A stretch of 64,000 nucleotides of DNA from Candidatus Microbacterium colombiense (GCA_029203165.1 CP119308.1:3286001-3350000); one strand, 5' to 3'. Counted from the stretch's first letter, positions 47,633 to 55,905 are shown. Program-made: numbers and translations. Notes: generated by a model from the letters alone, not told the origin.

Positions 47633-49380
47633 CGAAACACCCGCCGCATCCACATCGCGAGTCCCTCGACCACGAGCACGGTGAAGAGGATCATCAGCAC
47701 GATCGCGGTGACCGTCTCATAGCGCGATCCCTGGCTGGCGTTGAGCAGGTAGTAGCCGACCCCGCCGCCGCCGACGATGCCGAGGATGGTCGCCGCCCGG
47801 ATGTTCGTGTCGAGCATGTAGAAGCTGTGCCCGATGAGCGCCTGCATCCCCTGCGGCACCGTGGCGGCGCTGTAGGTCTGCAGCCGTGTGGCCCCGACCG
47901 CGCTGAGGGCACGTTCGGGTCCGCGATCGACCTCTTCGAACGAGTCGGCGATGAGCTTTCCGAGCAACCCGATGCCGCCGATCGCGAGCGCGATGACGCC
48001 GGCCTGCGGACCGAGGCCGGTGATCACCACGAGCACGATCGCCAGGATCAATTCGGGGATGCCGCGGATGCCGACCAGCAGGAAGCGCGCGGTGCCGCGG
48101 ACAGCGGAGTTCGGCGCGACGTTGCGGGCGGCGAGCGATCCGAGGATCAGCGAGGGCAGCAGCGTGAGCACGGTCGCGGCGAGCGCGATCGCCACGGTGT
48201 CGCGCATCGCCTCGATCATCGCCGACGCGTCGTAGTTGCCGAAGGACGGCGGCCAGAACCTGCCCGCGACCTCGGGCAGCTTCGCCCAGAACGTGAAGAA
48301 GTCGCTCCAGGTGATGTCGCTGACCACCACGCTGCCGAGCACCACGAGCACCGCGATGCCCCCCGCAGCGGTGTTGCGCACGCGCTGCGGAGTCCAGGGG
48401 CGACGCACAGCGGACTGCGGTGTCGCGGCCCAGGCGGGACGAGGGGGCGCGGCATCCGCCCCTGTCGATGCTGTCGCGGTGGCCGCGGGGTTTCCCAGGC
48501 GGGGGTGGATCAGTCGATCGATCCACGATCGGGTCTGACGTTCGTGACCGAGCATCGCCCCGCGCACCAGGCTGGAGACGATCTCCATGACGACGCAGAG
48601 GATGAAGATGACCAGGGCGATCCCGAGACCCTTGCCGTAGTTGAGCGCCTTGAACGCGTATGACATCTCGAGCCCCAGGCCGGCGACGCCGACATAACCC
48701 AGCACGACGGAGCCACGCAGATTGATGTCGTTGCGGTGGAGCACCGTCGCGACCCAGCTCGGCAGCACCTGCGGAAGGATGCCGGCGCTGAACTCCTGCA
48801 GCTTCGATCCACCTGCCGCGCGGATCGCCAGACGCGGACCCTCATCGATCTGCTCGATCGCGTCGGCGAACATCTTCGAGATCATGCCGATCGAGTGGAT
48901 GCCGATCGCGAGGATGCCGGGGAGCGTGCCGAGCGAGAACATCAGCACGAAGGCCATGGCGAGAACGACATCGGGAAGCGCACGGGTCAGCACGCCGATG
49001 AATCGTGCGGCGGCGCGCCATCCGTTTCCCGGCGTCGTGTTGGAGGCTGCGAGGTAGGCGATCGGCACCGAGAGCACCGCCGCGAGCAGCGTGCCGACCA
49101 GCACCAGGCCGACCGTCAGGGCGATGAGCCAGGCGAGGTCGCCGGGTTCGGGGAACGAGAGTCCGCCGACCCTGGCCATGAAGTTCTCGGCGTTGCCCCA
49201 GCTCTGCACCATCGCGGGAATCGAGATGCCGACCTCGTTCACCGCCATGACGCCGATGACGACCAGGGCGATCAGGGTGAGGGACGCGGCGATGCGCTCG
49301 GGCGAGATCGGGCGCTTCGGCGCGCGCTCCGCGACCGACGATGGCGCGGATGGAGCGGGCCGTTCGGCGAGGAGCGTCAT
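47629..49380 (-). CDS. phnE: PhnE phosphonate permease, two copies fused
   Basis: A 583-residue membrane protein made of two PhnE permeases in one chain. Half 1 (about 30-290) has the EAA-loop-like AIEQIDEGPRLAIRAAGGSKLQEF; half 2 (about 330-583) has SFEEVDRGPERALSAVGATRLQTY. Each half has about six helices, joined by an Ala/Pro-rich linker (about 295-325). Usual PhnE proteins are about 260-280 residues and pair as dimers, so the fusion gives a complete channel. It begins one base into the phnC stop. Confidence 0.93.
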   Translation of the reverse strand: MTLLAERPAPSAPSSVAERAPKRPISPERIAASLTLIALVVIGVMAVNEVGISIPAMVQSWGNAENFMARVGGLSFPEPGDLAWLIALTVGLVLVGTLLAAVLSVPIAYLAASNTTPGNGWRAAARFIGVLTRALPDVVLAMAFVLMFSLGTLPGILAIGIHSIGMISKMFADAIEQIDEGPRLAIRAAGGSKLQEFSAGILPQVLPSWVATVLHRNDINLRGSVVLGYVGVAGLGLEMSYAFKALNYGKGLGIALVIFILCVVMEIVSSLVRGAMLGHERQTRSWIDRLIHPRLGNPAATATASTGADAAPPRPAWAATPQSAVRRPWTPQRVRNTAAGGIAVLVVLGSVVVSDITWSDFFTFWAKLPEVAGRFWPPSFGNYDASAMIEAMRDTVAIALAATVLTLLPSLILGSLAARNVAPNSAVRGTARFLLVGIRGIPELILAIVLVVITGLGPQAGVIALAIGGIGLLGKLIADSFEEVDRGPERALSAVGATRLQTYSAATVPQGMQALIGHSFYMLDTNIRAATILGIVGGGGVGYYLLNASQGSRYETVTAIVLMILFTVLVVEGLAMWMRRVFR

Positions 49381-50303
49381 CAGACCGTGGCCTTCGCCGG
49401 GACGTCGCTGGCGCTGGGTGCCGCACCGGGCGTGGTGGTGGGTGCCGCGGCGGGGACGTCGATCGCGGCATCCGCCAGTTCCACCTGCACCGCGCGGAGT
49501 TCGGCGGTGGTGGTGGCGACGCGGCCGTAGATCTCCATGACCTCGGACTTGGTGAGGTCGGTCGTGGGGGTGTCGAGCACGATCTCGCCGTGGCGCAGAC
49601 CGACGATGCGGTCGGCCCAGGTGATCGCGAGGTCGACCTGATGCAGGCTGCAGACGACCGTGAGGCCCTCGTCGGCGGCGATCTCGCGGATCAAAGCCAT
49701 CACCTGGTCGCTCGACTCGGGGTCGAGTGATGCCACCGGCTCATCGGCCAACAGGATGTCGGGCTTCTGCATCAGTGCGCGAGCGATCGCCACGCGCTGC
49801 TGCTGTCCGCCCGAGAGGGTGTCGCTGCGCTGATAGGCCCGGTCGAGGAGACCGACCCGATCGAGGTGCTCGAGTGCCTGCAGCTTCGCCGCCCCGGAGT
49901 ACCCCCACAGCCCGAGTCGCGGACCGCGGATGCGGGAGAGGGAACCGGTCAACACGTTCTCGAGCACGGTGAGCGACGGCACGAGCTCGAACTGCTGGAA
50001 GATGAAGCCGACGCGGCTGCGCAACCGCCGCAGCGTCGTGCCACGCAGCGTGGGAACGCGCGCGCCGAGGACATCCACCTCTCCGGAGGTGGGGAGCTCG
50101 AGACCGTCGAGGTGGCGCAGGAGAGTGGACTTCCCGGATCCGGAGAGTCCGAGCAGCACGACGATCTCGCCGCGCGACACCTCGAGCGAGGCATCCTTCA
50201 GCGCGGTGGTCGATCCGAAGGTCTTCGTCACACCGGTCAGGCGGATGACGGTGTCGGAGGCGGGGGCGTTCGAGGCCGGGCTGGTCGGGGCGGGGGCGGT
50301 CAT
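49380..50303 (-). CDS. phnC: PhnC phosphonate ABC transporter ATPase
   Basis: A 307-residue ABC ATPase. Walker A is LLGLSGSGKST near 52, the signature LSGGQQQRVAIARAL near 165, Walker B ILLADEPVASLDPES near 186 and the switch His in VVCSLHQVDLA near 221. An Ala/Pro/Thr-rich tail of about 35 residues follows. The LHQVDLA motif and gene order phnD-phnC-phnE identify it. It energises phosphonate uptake. Confidence 0.94.
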   Translation of the reverse strand: MTAPAPTSPASNAPASDTVIRLTGVTKTFGSTTALKDASLEVSRGEIVVLLGLSGSGKSTLLRHLDGLELPTSGEVDVLGARVPTLRGTTLRRLRSRVGFIFQQFELVPSLTVLENVLTGSLSRIRGPRLGLWGYSGAAKLQALEHLDRVGLLDRAYQRSDTLSGGQQQRVAIARALMQKPDILLADEPVASLDPESSDQVMALIREIAADEGLTVVCSLHQVDLAITWADRIVGLRHGEIVLDTPTTDLTKSEVMEIYGRVATTTAELRAVQVELADAAIDVPAAAPTTTPGAAPSASDVPAKATV

Positions 50304-50437
50304 GGCGTGGCTCCTGCGGTTCGAGGTCTACGTCTGTGGGTTGTACGTCTGTACGTGTACGTGTGTGGCTCGCTCGGGAATCGGAGATCGATTCCCGAGC
50401 GAGCCCGGTGAGGCGAAGCGCGTGGCGCGTCAGAGCA

Positions 50438-51364
50438 TCAGCTCTGGCACTGCTCCGCTTCGGTCTCCTTGCAGATGTCGCGGATCAGGTCGTAGTACGC
50501 GTCGTCGACCGGCTTCGTGGCGTAGAACACGCTGCGGAAGGCATCCGTGTCGGCGCTGTCGATCCCGGCGGCGATGATGTCGTCGATGGTGATCTCGGCG
50601 AGTCCGTCGATGAGCTTCTTCGACACGTCGTCCGGGAGCGTGGAGGAGTAGACGAGCGGGGCGCCGGGGACCATCGTCTCGTCGATGACCTTCACCTTGT
50701 CGGACTTCTCGACCTCGGAGTCCTCGGCGAAGCCGACCTCGCACTCGACGCCTTCACCGACCTTGGTCACGCTGACGTCGTGCTTGCCCGCGAAGACCGG
50801 GGTGATGTCGGTCTTGGGGTCGATGCCGGCCTTGAGCAGGTTGTACGACGGGAAGAGGTAGCCCGACGTCGACGACGGGTCGACGAAGCAGACCTTCTTG
50901 CCGGCGAAGTCGGCGATGCTCGAGATGTCGCTGTCGACGGGGACGATCGCCTGCGAGTAGTAGCCGGGCTCCTGTCCTTCCGCGGTCACGATCGAGGAGA
51001 TCGGCGTGAGCTTCGCGCCGTTGTTCGTGGCGGTGACGTAGGTGAAGCCGGAGAACGATGCGACGTCGACCTTGCCGGCGACGGCGGCCTCGATCAGCGC
51101 GGCGTAGTCGGTGGACTCGTGGTACTCGACCGTCTTGCCCGTGATCTCGGCGATGTAGTCCATGAGCGGCTGGTAGTTGGTCTCGGTGTCGACCGAGTCG
51201 GGAACGACGCCGAAGACGAGGGTGTTCTCGTCGACCGCGAAACCGGTTCCGGTGGAGGTCTCGGCGCCAGGGGTGCCGGTGGCCTCAGCGGAGCCGGAAC
51301 AGGCGGCGAGGCCGAGCGCGAGGACCGCGACTCCGGCGAGGGCGGGGAGAGCACGAAGCTTCAT
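50438..51364 (-). CDS. phnD: PhnD phosphonate-binding lipoprotein
   Basis: A 308-residue lipoprotein with lipobox LGLAAC, so Cys22 is lipidated and the protein is anchored outside the membrane. The fold is PhnD-like: LVFGVVPDSVDTETNYQPLMDYIAEITG near the start, then SFSGFTYVTATNNGAKLTPI and DPSSTSGYLFPSYNLLKAGI, which form the ligand pocket. It is the first gene of the unit; the promoter overlaps the TACCTAT motif at 51427-51439. The gap to phnC is 134 bases. Confidence 0.94.
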   Translation of the reverse strand: MKLRALPALAGVAVLALGLAACSGSAEATGTPGAETSTGTGFAVDENTLVFGVVPDSVDTETNYQPLMDYIAEITGKTVEYHESTDYAALIEAAVAGKVDVASFSGFTYVTATNNGAKLTPISSIVTAEGQEPGYYSQAIVPVDSDISSIADFAGKKVCFVDPSSTSGYLFPSYNLLKAGIDPKTDITPVFAGKHDVSVTKVGEGVECEVGFAEDSEVEKSDKVKVIDETMVPGAPLVYSSTLPDDVSKKLIDGLAEITIDDIIAAGIDSADTDAFRSVFYATKPVDDAYYDLIRDICKETEAEQCQS

Positions 51365-51426
51365 GAGGACCTTTCAGAGGTGGGAGGGGTGATCCATGGA
51401 TGACTCTCTCAGGGCAAGTGGCGAGA

Positions 51427-51439
51427 AATATACCTATCT
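51427..51439. promoter_or_regulatory. Operator-like motif upstream of phnD
   Basis: AATATACCTATCT at 51427-51439 matches the second motif at 51524-51536 in 11 of 13 bases. On the phnD strand it contains TATATT, a good -10 box, about 62 bases before the phnD start. The neighbouring GntR/UTRA regulator is the obvious binder, so this is a probable repressor site over the phnD promoter. Confidence 0.7.
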
Positions 51440-51523
51440 CGGAAGAGTTCAGAGGTCGTTCATCGGCCATTCCCCTGGATGAACGGTGCACGAATGCATG
51501 GCCGCACCCAGTCGCGACGAAGT

Positions 51524-51536
51524 AATGTACCTATGT
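51524..51536. promoter_or_regulatory. Operator-like motif over the GntR start codon
   Basis: AATGTACCTATGT at 51524-51536 repeats the phnD-side motif. It overlaps the GTG start at 51535, and TAATGT at 51523 is placed as a -10 box for transcription starting at the GTG itself, which suggests a leaderless, self-repressed regulator gene. Confidence 0.65.
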
Positions 51537-52278
51537 GACCGAAGCTGTCTACACCCAGATCGCCGACGACCTGCGTTCGCAGATCGCAGCCGGAATCCTG
51601 CGCCCCGGAGACGACGTGCCGACCGAGGCGGAACTCGCCGCGCAGTGGCGCACGTCGCGGGGTCCGATTCGCAATGCGCTGGCCGCCCTGCGGAGCGAGG
51701 GACTGATCGAGACGAGCCGTGGGCGCCCGGCACGGGTGGTCGCGCGCAAGGCGAATCAGGCCGTCGACGTCTCGGTGCCGTTCACGCGGTGGGCGCGGGA
51801 TCTGGGGGTGACGCCGGGTGCGCACACGCAGGAACTCAGCCTGCGTCGCGCCGGAGAGCACGCGGCCGCGCTGGGAGTGGGAGCGGATGACACCATCGTG
51901 AGTGTCGTGCGTCTGCGGCTGCTCGACGGGCGACCGACCATGCTGGAGCGCCTGTTCTACACCGAAGTCGCGGGACGGCGGTTGTTCGACGTCGACCTCG
52001 ATCAGGTGTCGATCACCGAGCACCTCGCCTCGCAGGGGCATCCGATCGTCGGCCTCCAGCACGTGATCGATGCCGTCGCCGCGGACGATCAGGATGCTGC
52101 GCTGCTGCGCGTGCCACAGGGAACGCCGATCCTGCGCCTGAGCCGCACCTCCCGCGACGCCGAGGGCCGCATCTTCGAGGCGTCGGAGGATCGCTACCTC
52201 AGCGAGGTCGTCCGCTTCACGGTCGCGGCATCCGGCATATCGACCGACGGGCATTACATGCGGGCGGTCGGTGCATGA
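51535..52278 (+). CDS. GntR-family regulator with UTRA domain
   Basis: A 247-residue HutC-type regulator. The winged helix is at 1-72 (YTQIADDLRSQIAAGILRPGDDVPTEAELAAQWRTSRGPIRNALAALRSEGLIETSRGRP, in parts), and a UTRA ligand domain covers about 85-245 (VVRLRLLDGRPTMLERLFYTEVAG...). PhnF of E. coli is of this type. It is divergent from phnD with two copies of a shared motif between, so it very likely controls the phosphonate cluster and itself. Confidence 0.93.
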   Translation: MTEAVYTQIADDLRSQIAAGILRPGDDVPTEAELAAQWRTSRGPIRNALAALRSEGLIETSRGRPARVVARKANQAVDVSVPFTRWARDLGVTPGAHTQELSLRRAGEHAAALGVGADDTIVSVVRLRLLDGRPTMLERLFYTEVAGRRLFDVDLDQVSITEHLASQGHPIVGLQHVIDAVAADDQDAALLRVPQGTPILRLSRTSRDAEGRIFEASEDRYLSEVVRFTVAASGISTDGHYMRAVGA

Positions 52279-52350
52279 CGCGAGCGGAATCGACTGTCCC
52301 CCTCGACCCGTAGAGTCGAAAGGAATCGATACGCCTTCGGAGGGACTCTG

Positions 52351-52842
52351 ATGGGGATGCGCGCGGCCTACACGCTCGTGGACGAACTGACGCTCGACCG
52401 GCTGGTGTCGCTCGCGCCCGAGGTTCTCATCTCCACGCTGGAGGACCTCGAGACGGGCGGCGCACCGACCGTGTATCTGGACAAGATGTGGGACGGACTG
52501 CACTTCCTCCTCACGGGCGTCTCGGCCACGTCCCCGCGCGATGACGATCCGCTGAGCGAATCGATCGTGGGCGTGCACGTGTTCGGCGGCGAGGACTTCG
52601 TCGGCTGCACCGAGAACGACGAGCTCGAGACGATCCTGGCTGCACTCGATTCGCTGGATCGCGACACGGTGATCGGCGGCGCAGACTTCTCGACCTTCGC
52701 GAAGGCCGGCATCTATCCGAACGTCTGGAATGACGACCCCGAGGTTCTGCGCCGCGAGCTCGCCGACGCCTGGGATGCTCTCACCTCGGTGCATCGCCGA
52801 GCCGCGGATGAGGGCCACCACGTGGTGATCAGCATCCTCTGA
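52351..52842 (+). CDS. DUF1877 (YfbM-like) protein
   Basis: A 163-residue cytoplasmic protein of the YfbM/DUF1877 family: an N-terminal MGMRAAYTLVDELTLDRL, then KMWDGLHFLLTG near residue 45, and VWNDDPEVLRRELADAWDALT near 125. Function is unknown. The ATG at 52351 follows CGGAGGGACTC. Confidence 0.85.
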   Translation: MGMRAAYTLVDELTLDRLVSLAPEVLISTLEDLETGGAPTVYLDKMWDGLHFLLTGVSATSPRDDDPLSESIVGVHVFGGEDFVGCTENDELETILAALDSLDRDTVIGGADFSTFAKAGIYPNVWNDDPEVLRRELADAWDALTSVHRRAADEGHHVVISIL

Positions 52843-52937
52843 GCCGGACTGGGCTTCTGCGGCCGGCGCGCGCGTCGAGGCGGGACGTGCACGCGCGTGC
52901 CGAGCCGGGGCGCGCATGTCCGACATAGGCGCGCGCG

Positions 52938-54566
52938 TCATCCGACACTCCTCGAGCGCGAGCGGCGGGTGGCGCGGGCAGCACGAGAGTCGGGCGGAGC
53001 GACAGCCGGTCGGGGCGTACGCCATCGGCGCCGGATGTCCCACCATTCCGGCCCGCGAATCTGCGGAACCCCACCCTGCATCCGGATCTCCCACCCGCTG
53101 GACTCCAATGTGCGGTGGTGATGCCAGCACAGCGCGACCCCGTTGTCGGTGCTGGTGGGTCCGCCGCGAGCATGCTCCTGCACGTGATGAATCTCACACC
53201 AGGAAGCCGGAACGTGGCACCCGGGGATCAGGCACTCCGCATCGCGAAGTGCGATCGCGCGGCGTTGATGACTCGTGAAGAGACGTTGCGTCGCCCCGAT
53301 GCCGATGATTCGACCTTCGGGATCGAAGAGCACTCGCTGAACACCACCTCCGCACGCGGTGTGCCGGGCTGTAGCGATGCTGACCGGGGTCGAGACCCCA
53401 TCGAGATGCGCCCAGCCGCGACCGGTCGCATAGTCTTCCGCGGTCACTGAGACCACGAGAGTCGGCGCCGCGCCTCCTAATCGGGGCATCTCGTCATGTC
53501 GAGCCGCGATCCCCAGCGCCATGGCGAGAGCATCATGCTGCTTCTGCGCACGCGAGCGGCCATCGACCAGCCCACTCGCATCGCCGGATGGAAGGTGGTC
53601 GTCCGCCGCAGACGATCCCGCCACGTGCTCGCCGACCACGCCCGCATGCCGACCAGCTGCGCCCACTCCCACGCCCGCTCCCGCACGCGCATCCGCATCC
53701 GCATCCGCATCCGCATCCGCATCCGCATCCGCATCCGCATCCGAGGGACGAAAGCGAACGCCCGACAGCACGGGGCCATCGACTCGCGGGTTCAGGGTCG
53801 CATCCCAGATCCGCTGTAGCTGCGCCGCGACCTCGGGAAGAAGGTCACCGTGGATCGGGATGACGCCATACTTCTCCCGCCCGAGCCTCACACCGCGCAC
53901 GCGCATCGCGAGTTCCTCTTGCGGTTCGGCACCGTCGGGATCCAGATAGGCCACGATCGCTTGACCGAACACGCGCAGGTCCTCGGGTGTCGCGGGCGGC
54001 GCTGCATCGACATGCACGGCGTCTCCCGCCGCCTCCGCGCTTCCCCGGTCAACGACGGTCAGCCCTTGCGCGAATCCGGCCAGCTGCAGATCTGCGCGCC
54101 ACCGTGCTTCGTCGCCGATACGCCGCCCCGCGTGCTCCAGTGGCCCGGTCGCGGCGAGTAGTCCGGCGATCCCGATCGAACCTTCCACCAACGCTCCCTG
54201 CAGCGCCGGCCACAATACCGGCAGGAGTCCACCGGAAGACACATTGAGGTTTCGCCTCACCAACCGCGCCGCTTTCACGACCCGTGAAGCTCCGACCCCA
54301 TCGGTGCGCAGCACGCGCTGCAACAGTTCATTCATCGACCCACAGCCGAACAGACCGGAGAAACCCGGGTCGCCCGCGCTCGCGGCACGCGCCGGCACGC
54401 TCGCAACCGTCTCGACGATCACCGCCTCCACACGCCGGGACACTTCTCCTGCCAGTCGCAGTACCTGCATCTTCGACTCATCCGACAGCGCCCGCAGAGC
54501 ATCGTCGCGCAGCACCGCATCCAGGTCGGAGGAGACCCGTTCGAGGATGGCCAGCGATTGGTTCAT
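52938..54566 (-). CDS. DUF222/13E12-type protein with HNH nuclease domain
   Basis: A 542-residue protein. A helical DUF222 domain fills about residues 15-230. Then comes a low-complexity stretch with ten Asp-Ala pairs, an Ala/Gly region, and a C-terminal HNH domain with CLIPGCHVPASWCEIHHVQEHARGGPTSTDNGVALCWHHH, split here in parts (zinc Cys, catalytic His pair). Such 13E12 repeat proteins are abundant in actinobacteria, often as multiple copies; their role is unknown. The ATG at 54566 is chosen over 54689, as the extra 41 residues look unlike the family. Confidence 0.85.
   Translation of the reverse strand: MNQSLAILERVSSDLDAVLRDDALRALSDESKMQVLRLAGEVSRRVEAVIVETVASVPARAASAGDPGFSGLFGCGSMNELLQRVLRTDGVGASRVVKAARLVRRNLNVSSGGLLPVLWPALQGALVEGSIGIAGLLAATGPLEHAGRRIGDEARWRADLQLAGFAQGLTVVDRGSAEAAGDAVHVDAAPPATPEDLRVFGQAIVAYLDPDGAEPQEELAMRVRGVRLGREKYGVIPIHGDLLPEVAAQLQRIWDATLNPRVDGPVLSGVRFRPSDADADADADADADADADARAGAGVGVGAAGRHAGVVGEHVAGSSAADDHLPSGDASGLVDGRSRAQKQHDALAMALGIAARHDEMPRLGGAAPTLVVSVTAEDYATGRGWAHLDGVSTPVSIATARHTACGGGVQRVLFDPEGRIIGIGATQRLFTSHQRRAIALRDAECLIPGCHVPASWCEIHHVQEHARGGPTSTDNGVALCWHHHRTLESSGWEIRMQGGVPQIRGPEWWDIRRRWRTPRPAVAPPDSRAARATRRSRSRSVG
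53689..53742. repeat. Hexanucleotide tandem repeat (GCATCC)x9 inside the DUF222/HNH gene
   Basis: Nine perfect copies of GCATCC run from 53689 to 53742. On the coding strand they give the (Asp-Ala)n run. The six-base unit keeps the frame whatever the copy number, so length change would alter only the linker between the DUF222 and HNH domains. Perfect copies suggest recent expansion by slippage. Confidence 0.95.
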
Positions 54567-54873
54567 ACCTGAAGTCAACTCGGGGCCACGGACATTCGAG
54601 GCTGAAATTAGCCAGGTCAAGGCATTATTCCGGAACACAATCCAGCTCCAGTCGCCCTGCACAGGCACGGCCGAAAACAGCTTGTCCACAGTTATCGAAG
54701 GCCCGCCCGAGGATGTCCGGACTCCCTGTTAGAAAACCCGAGGAAGAAGAAATCACGCCCTGGAAATCACGACAGACAGGTCCCTCAATGCACGCCGAAA
54801 CCACGCCGCATCTCTGCCGCTCACGCCTGCACGGCTCGCACCTCCATCGTCCGGCCGAACACGCACGTCGCTC
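54567..54873. other. Intergenic region with one DnaA-box-like word
   Basis: A 307-base gap between two minus-strand genes, noticeably lower in GC than its surroundings. TTGTCCACA at 54682-54690, followed by GTTATC, matches the high-GC form of a DnaA box, but only once. An open frame extends the DUF222 gene to 54689 but is not convincing. Nothing else is recognised. Confidence 0.4.
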
Positions 54874-55743
54874 TCACACCGCCAGAAGCACGATCCCGAA
54901 GACCACCACCAGCGAGGCCGCCATGCGCCACACAGGACGCGCCTCGCGCAGCACGAACACCCCGAACAGGCTCACGAGCACGACACTCACCTCGCGCAGT
55001 GGCGCGACCAAAGCGACCGGTGCGATCTGTATCGCGCTGAGCACGAGGATGTATGACAGTGGGGAGAGCACGCCGAACGCGAGGATCCGACGCCACTGCG
55101 CCCGCCCGAGAGCCCAGACCGCGGCCCACCGTCGACGCACCGCGATCGAGTAGAACGGCACCTGCAACAGTGTCGTGCCCACCATGAAGGCGACCGGCGA
55201 CAGGTTCCACGTTCGCACCACATGTGCGTCCCAGATCGTGTAGACGGCGATCATGACGCCGGTGAGCAGCCCGAACACGAGGCCCAGGTCGAGACTCCGG
55301 CGGGACCTCGACGTCAGGCGCCCGCGGTCGACCAAACCGATCGCGACGACTCCGGCGATCACGGCTCCCACTCCGACGAGCGCCAGCAGGGAAGGGCGCT
55401 CTCCGAGCAGCACGATTGCGACGATCACCGAGAGGAAAGGGCCGGTGCCGCGCGCGGTCGCGTACACGGTGGAGAGGTTGCCCTCCTGATAGCCGCGCTG
55501 CAGCACCGCCATGTAGCCGACGTGAAGGACGGCCGACACCGAGACGCCCGCGGCGAAGGATCCGAGGTCTTCGGTGCCGAGTCCACCCGTGAACGGCACG
55601 ACCCCGACCCACACCGCGGTGCTGCCGACCGCGCCCCACCACAGGAAGGGAACCCCGGCACGGCTCACGCCGTGCGCGACGATGTTCCATGCGGCGTGAG
55701 CGAGAGCCGCAGCGATGACGAAGAGGAAAGCGAGTGCAGACAC
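54874..55743 (-). CDS. EamA-family transporter under guanidine riboswitch control
   Basis: A 289-residue drug/metabolite transporter with ten helices in two EamA halves (AHAAWNIVAHG at the start, GTGPFLSVIVAIVLLGERPS near 95, APVALVAPLREVSVVLVSLFGVFVLRE near 240). The GTG start at 55743 has GGAAGGG upstream. The 5' region carries a guanidine-I riboswitch, so its physiological role is probably guanidine or guanidinium export, as for the smaller SMR exporters of other bacteria. Confidence 0.85.
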   Translation of the reverse strand: MSALAFLFVIAAALAHAAWNIVAHGVSRAGVPFLWWGAVGSTAVWVGVVPFTGGLGTEDLGSFAAGVSVSAVLHVGYMAVLQRGYQEGNLSTVYATARGTGPFLSVIVAIVLLGERPSLLALVGVGAVIAGVVAIGLVDRGRLTSRSRRSLDLGLVFGLLTGVMIAVYTIWDAHVVRTWNLSPVAFMVGTTLLQVPFYSIAVRRRWAAVWALGRAQWRRILAFGVLSPLSYILVLSAIQIAPVALVAPLREVSVVLVSLFGVFVLREARPVWRMAASLVVVFGIVLLAV

Positions 55744-55748
55744 GGCGA

Positions 55749-55786
55749 GACCCTTCCATCCGTCGCGAGGCGCGACGAACAGGGTC
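55749..55786 (-). promoter_or_regulatory. Putative RBS-sequestering hairpin of the riboswitch
   Basis: On the transcript, GACCCT (55786-55781) can pair with AGGGTC (55754-55749), enclosing a perfect inner stem CGTCGCG/CGCGACG (55777-55761). The outer stem covers the likely ribosome site GGAAGGG of the EamA gene. Its 5' arm overlaps the 3' end of the riboswitch aptamer, so the two structures are mutually exclusive. This is the expected layout of a translational switch. Confidence 0.6.
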
Positions 55787-55905
55787 CTCCGGGCTTTTGT
55801 CCTGTCAGATGACGGCTCCCCTGCGGAGGGGAACCGTGGCGCCGCTCGGACCAGTCGGGCGCGAACCCCGGAACCCTAGGCGCTATCGAGATCACGGTAA
55901 CGCCC
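55780..55905 (-). promoter_or_regulatory. Guanidine-I (ykkC) riboswitch
   Basis: Read on the minus strand, the leader has the conserved ykkC words in order: CTAGGGTTCCG (55879-55869), CTGGTCCGAGCG (about 55853-55842), a CACGGTTCCCC...GGGGAGCCGT hairpin (about 55838-55812), and GGACAAAAGCCCGGAGGA (about 55802-55785). These match the guanidine-sensing subtype 1 pattern as I recall it. The aptamer ends about 40 bases before the EamA GTG. Confidence 0.87.

Noticed and set aside
51460..53130. 556-codon minus-strand frame spanning the UTRA regulator and DUF1877
   Set aside because: No recognisable domain, and both genes on the opposite strand are well supported.
53641..53760. GCATCC array as a CRISPR or phase-variable frameshift repeat
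   Set aside because: The unit is six bases without spacers and lies in frame inside a protein, so it cannot shift the frame.
54682..54690. DnaA box as evidence of a replication origin
   Set aside because: A single match, with no dnaA, dnaN or cluster of boxes nearby.
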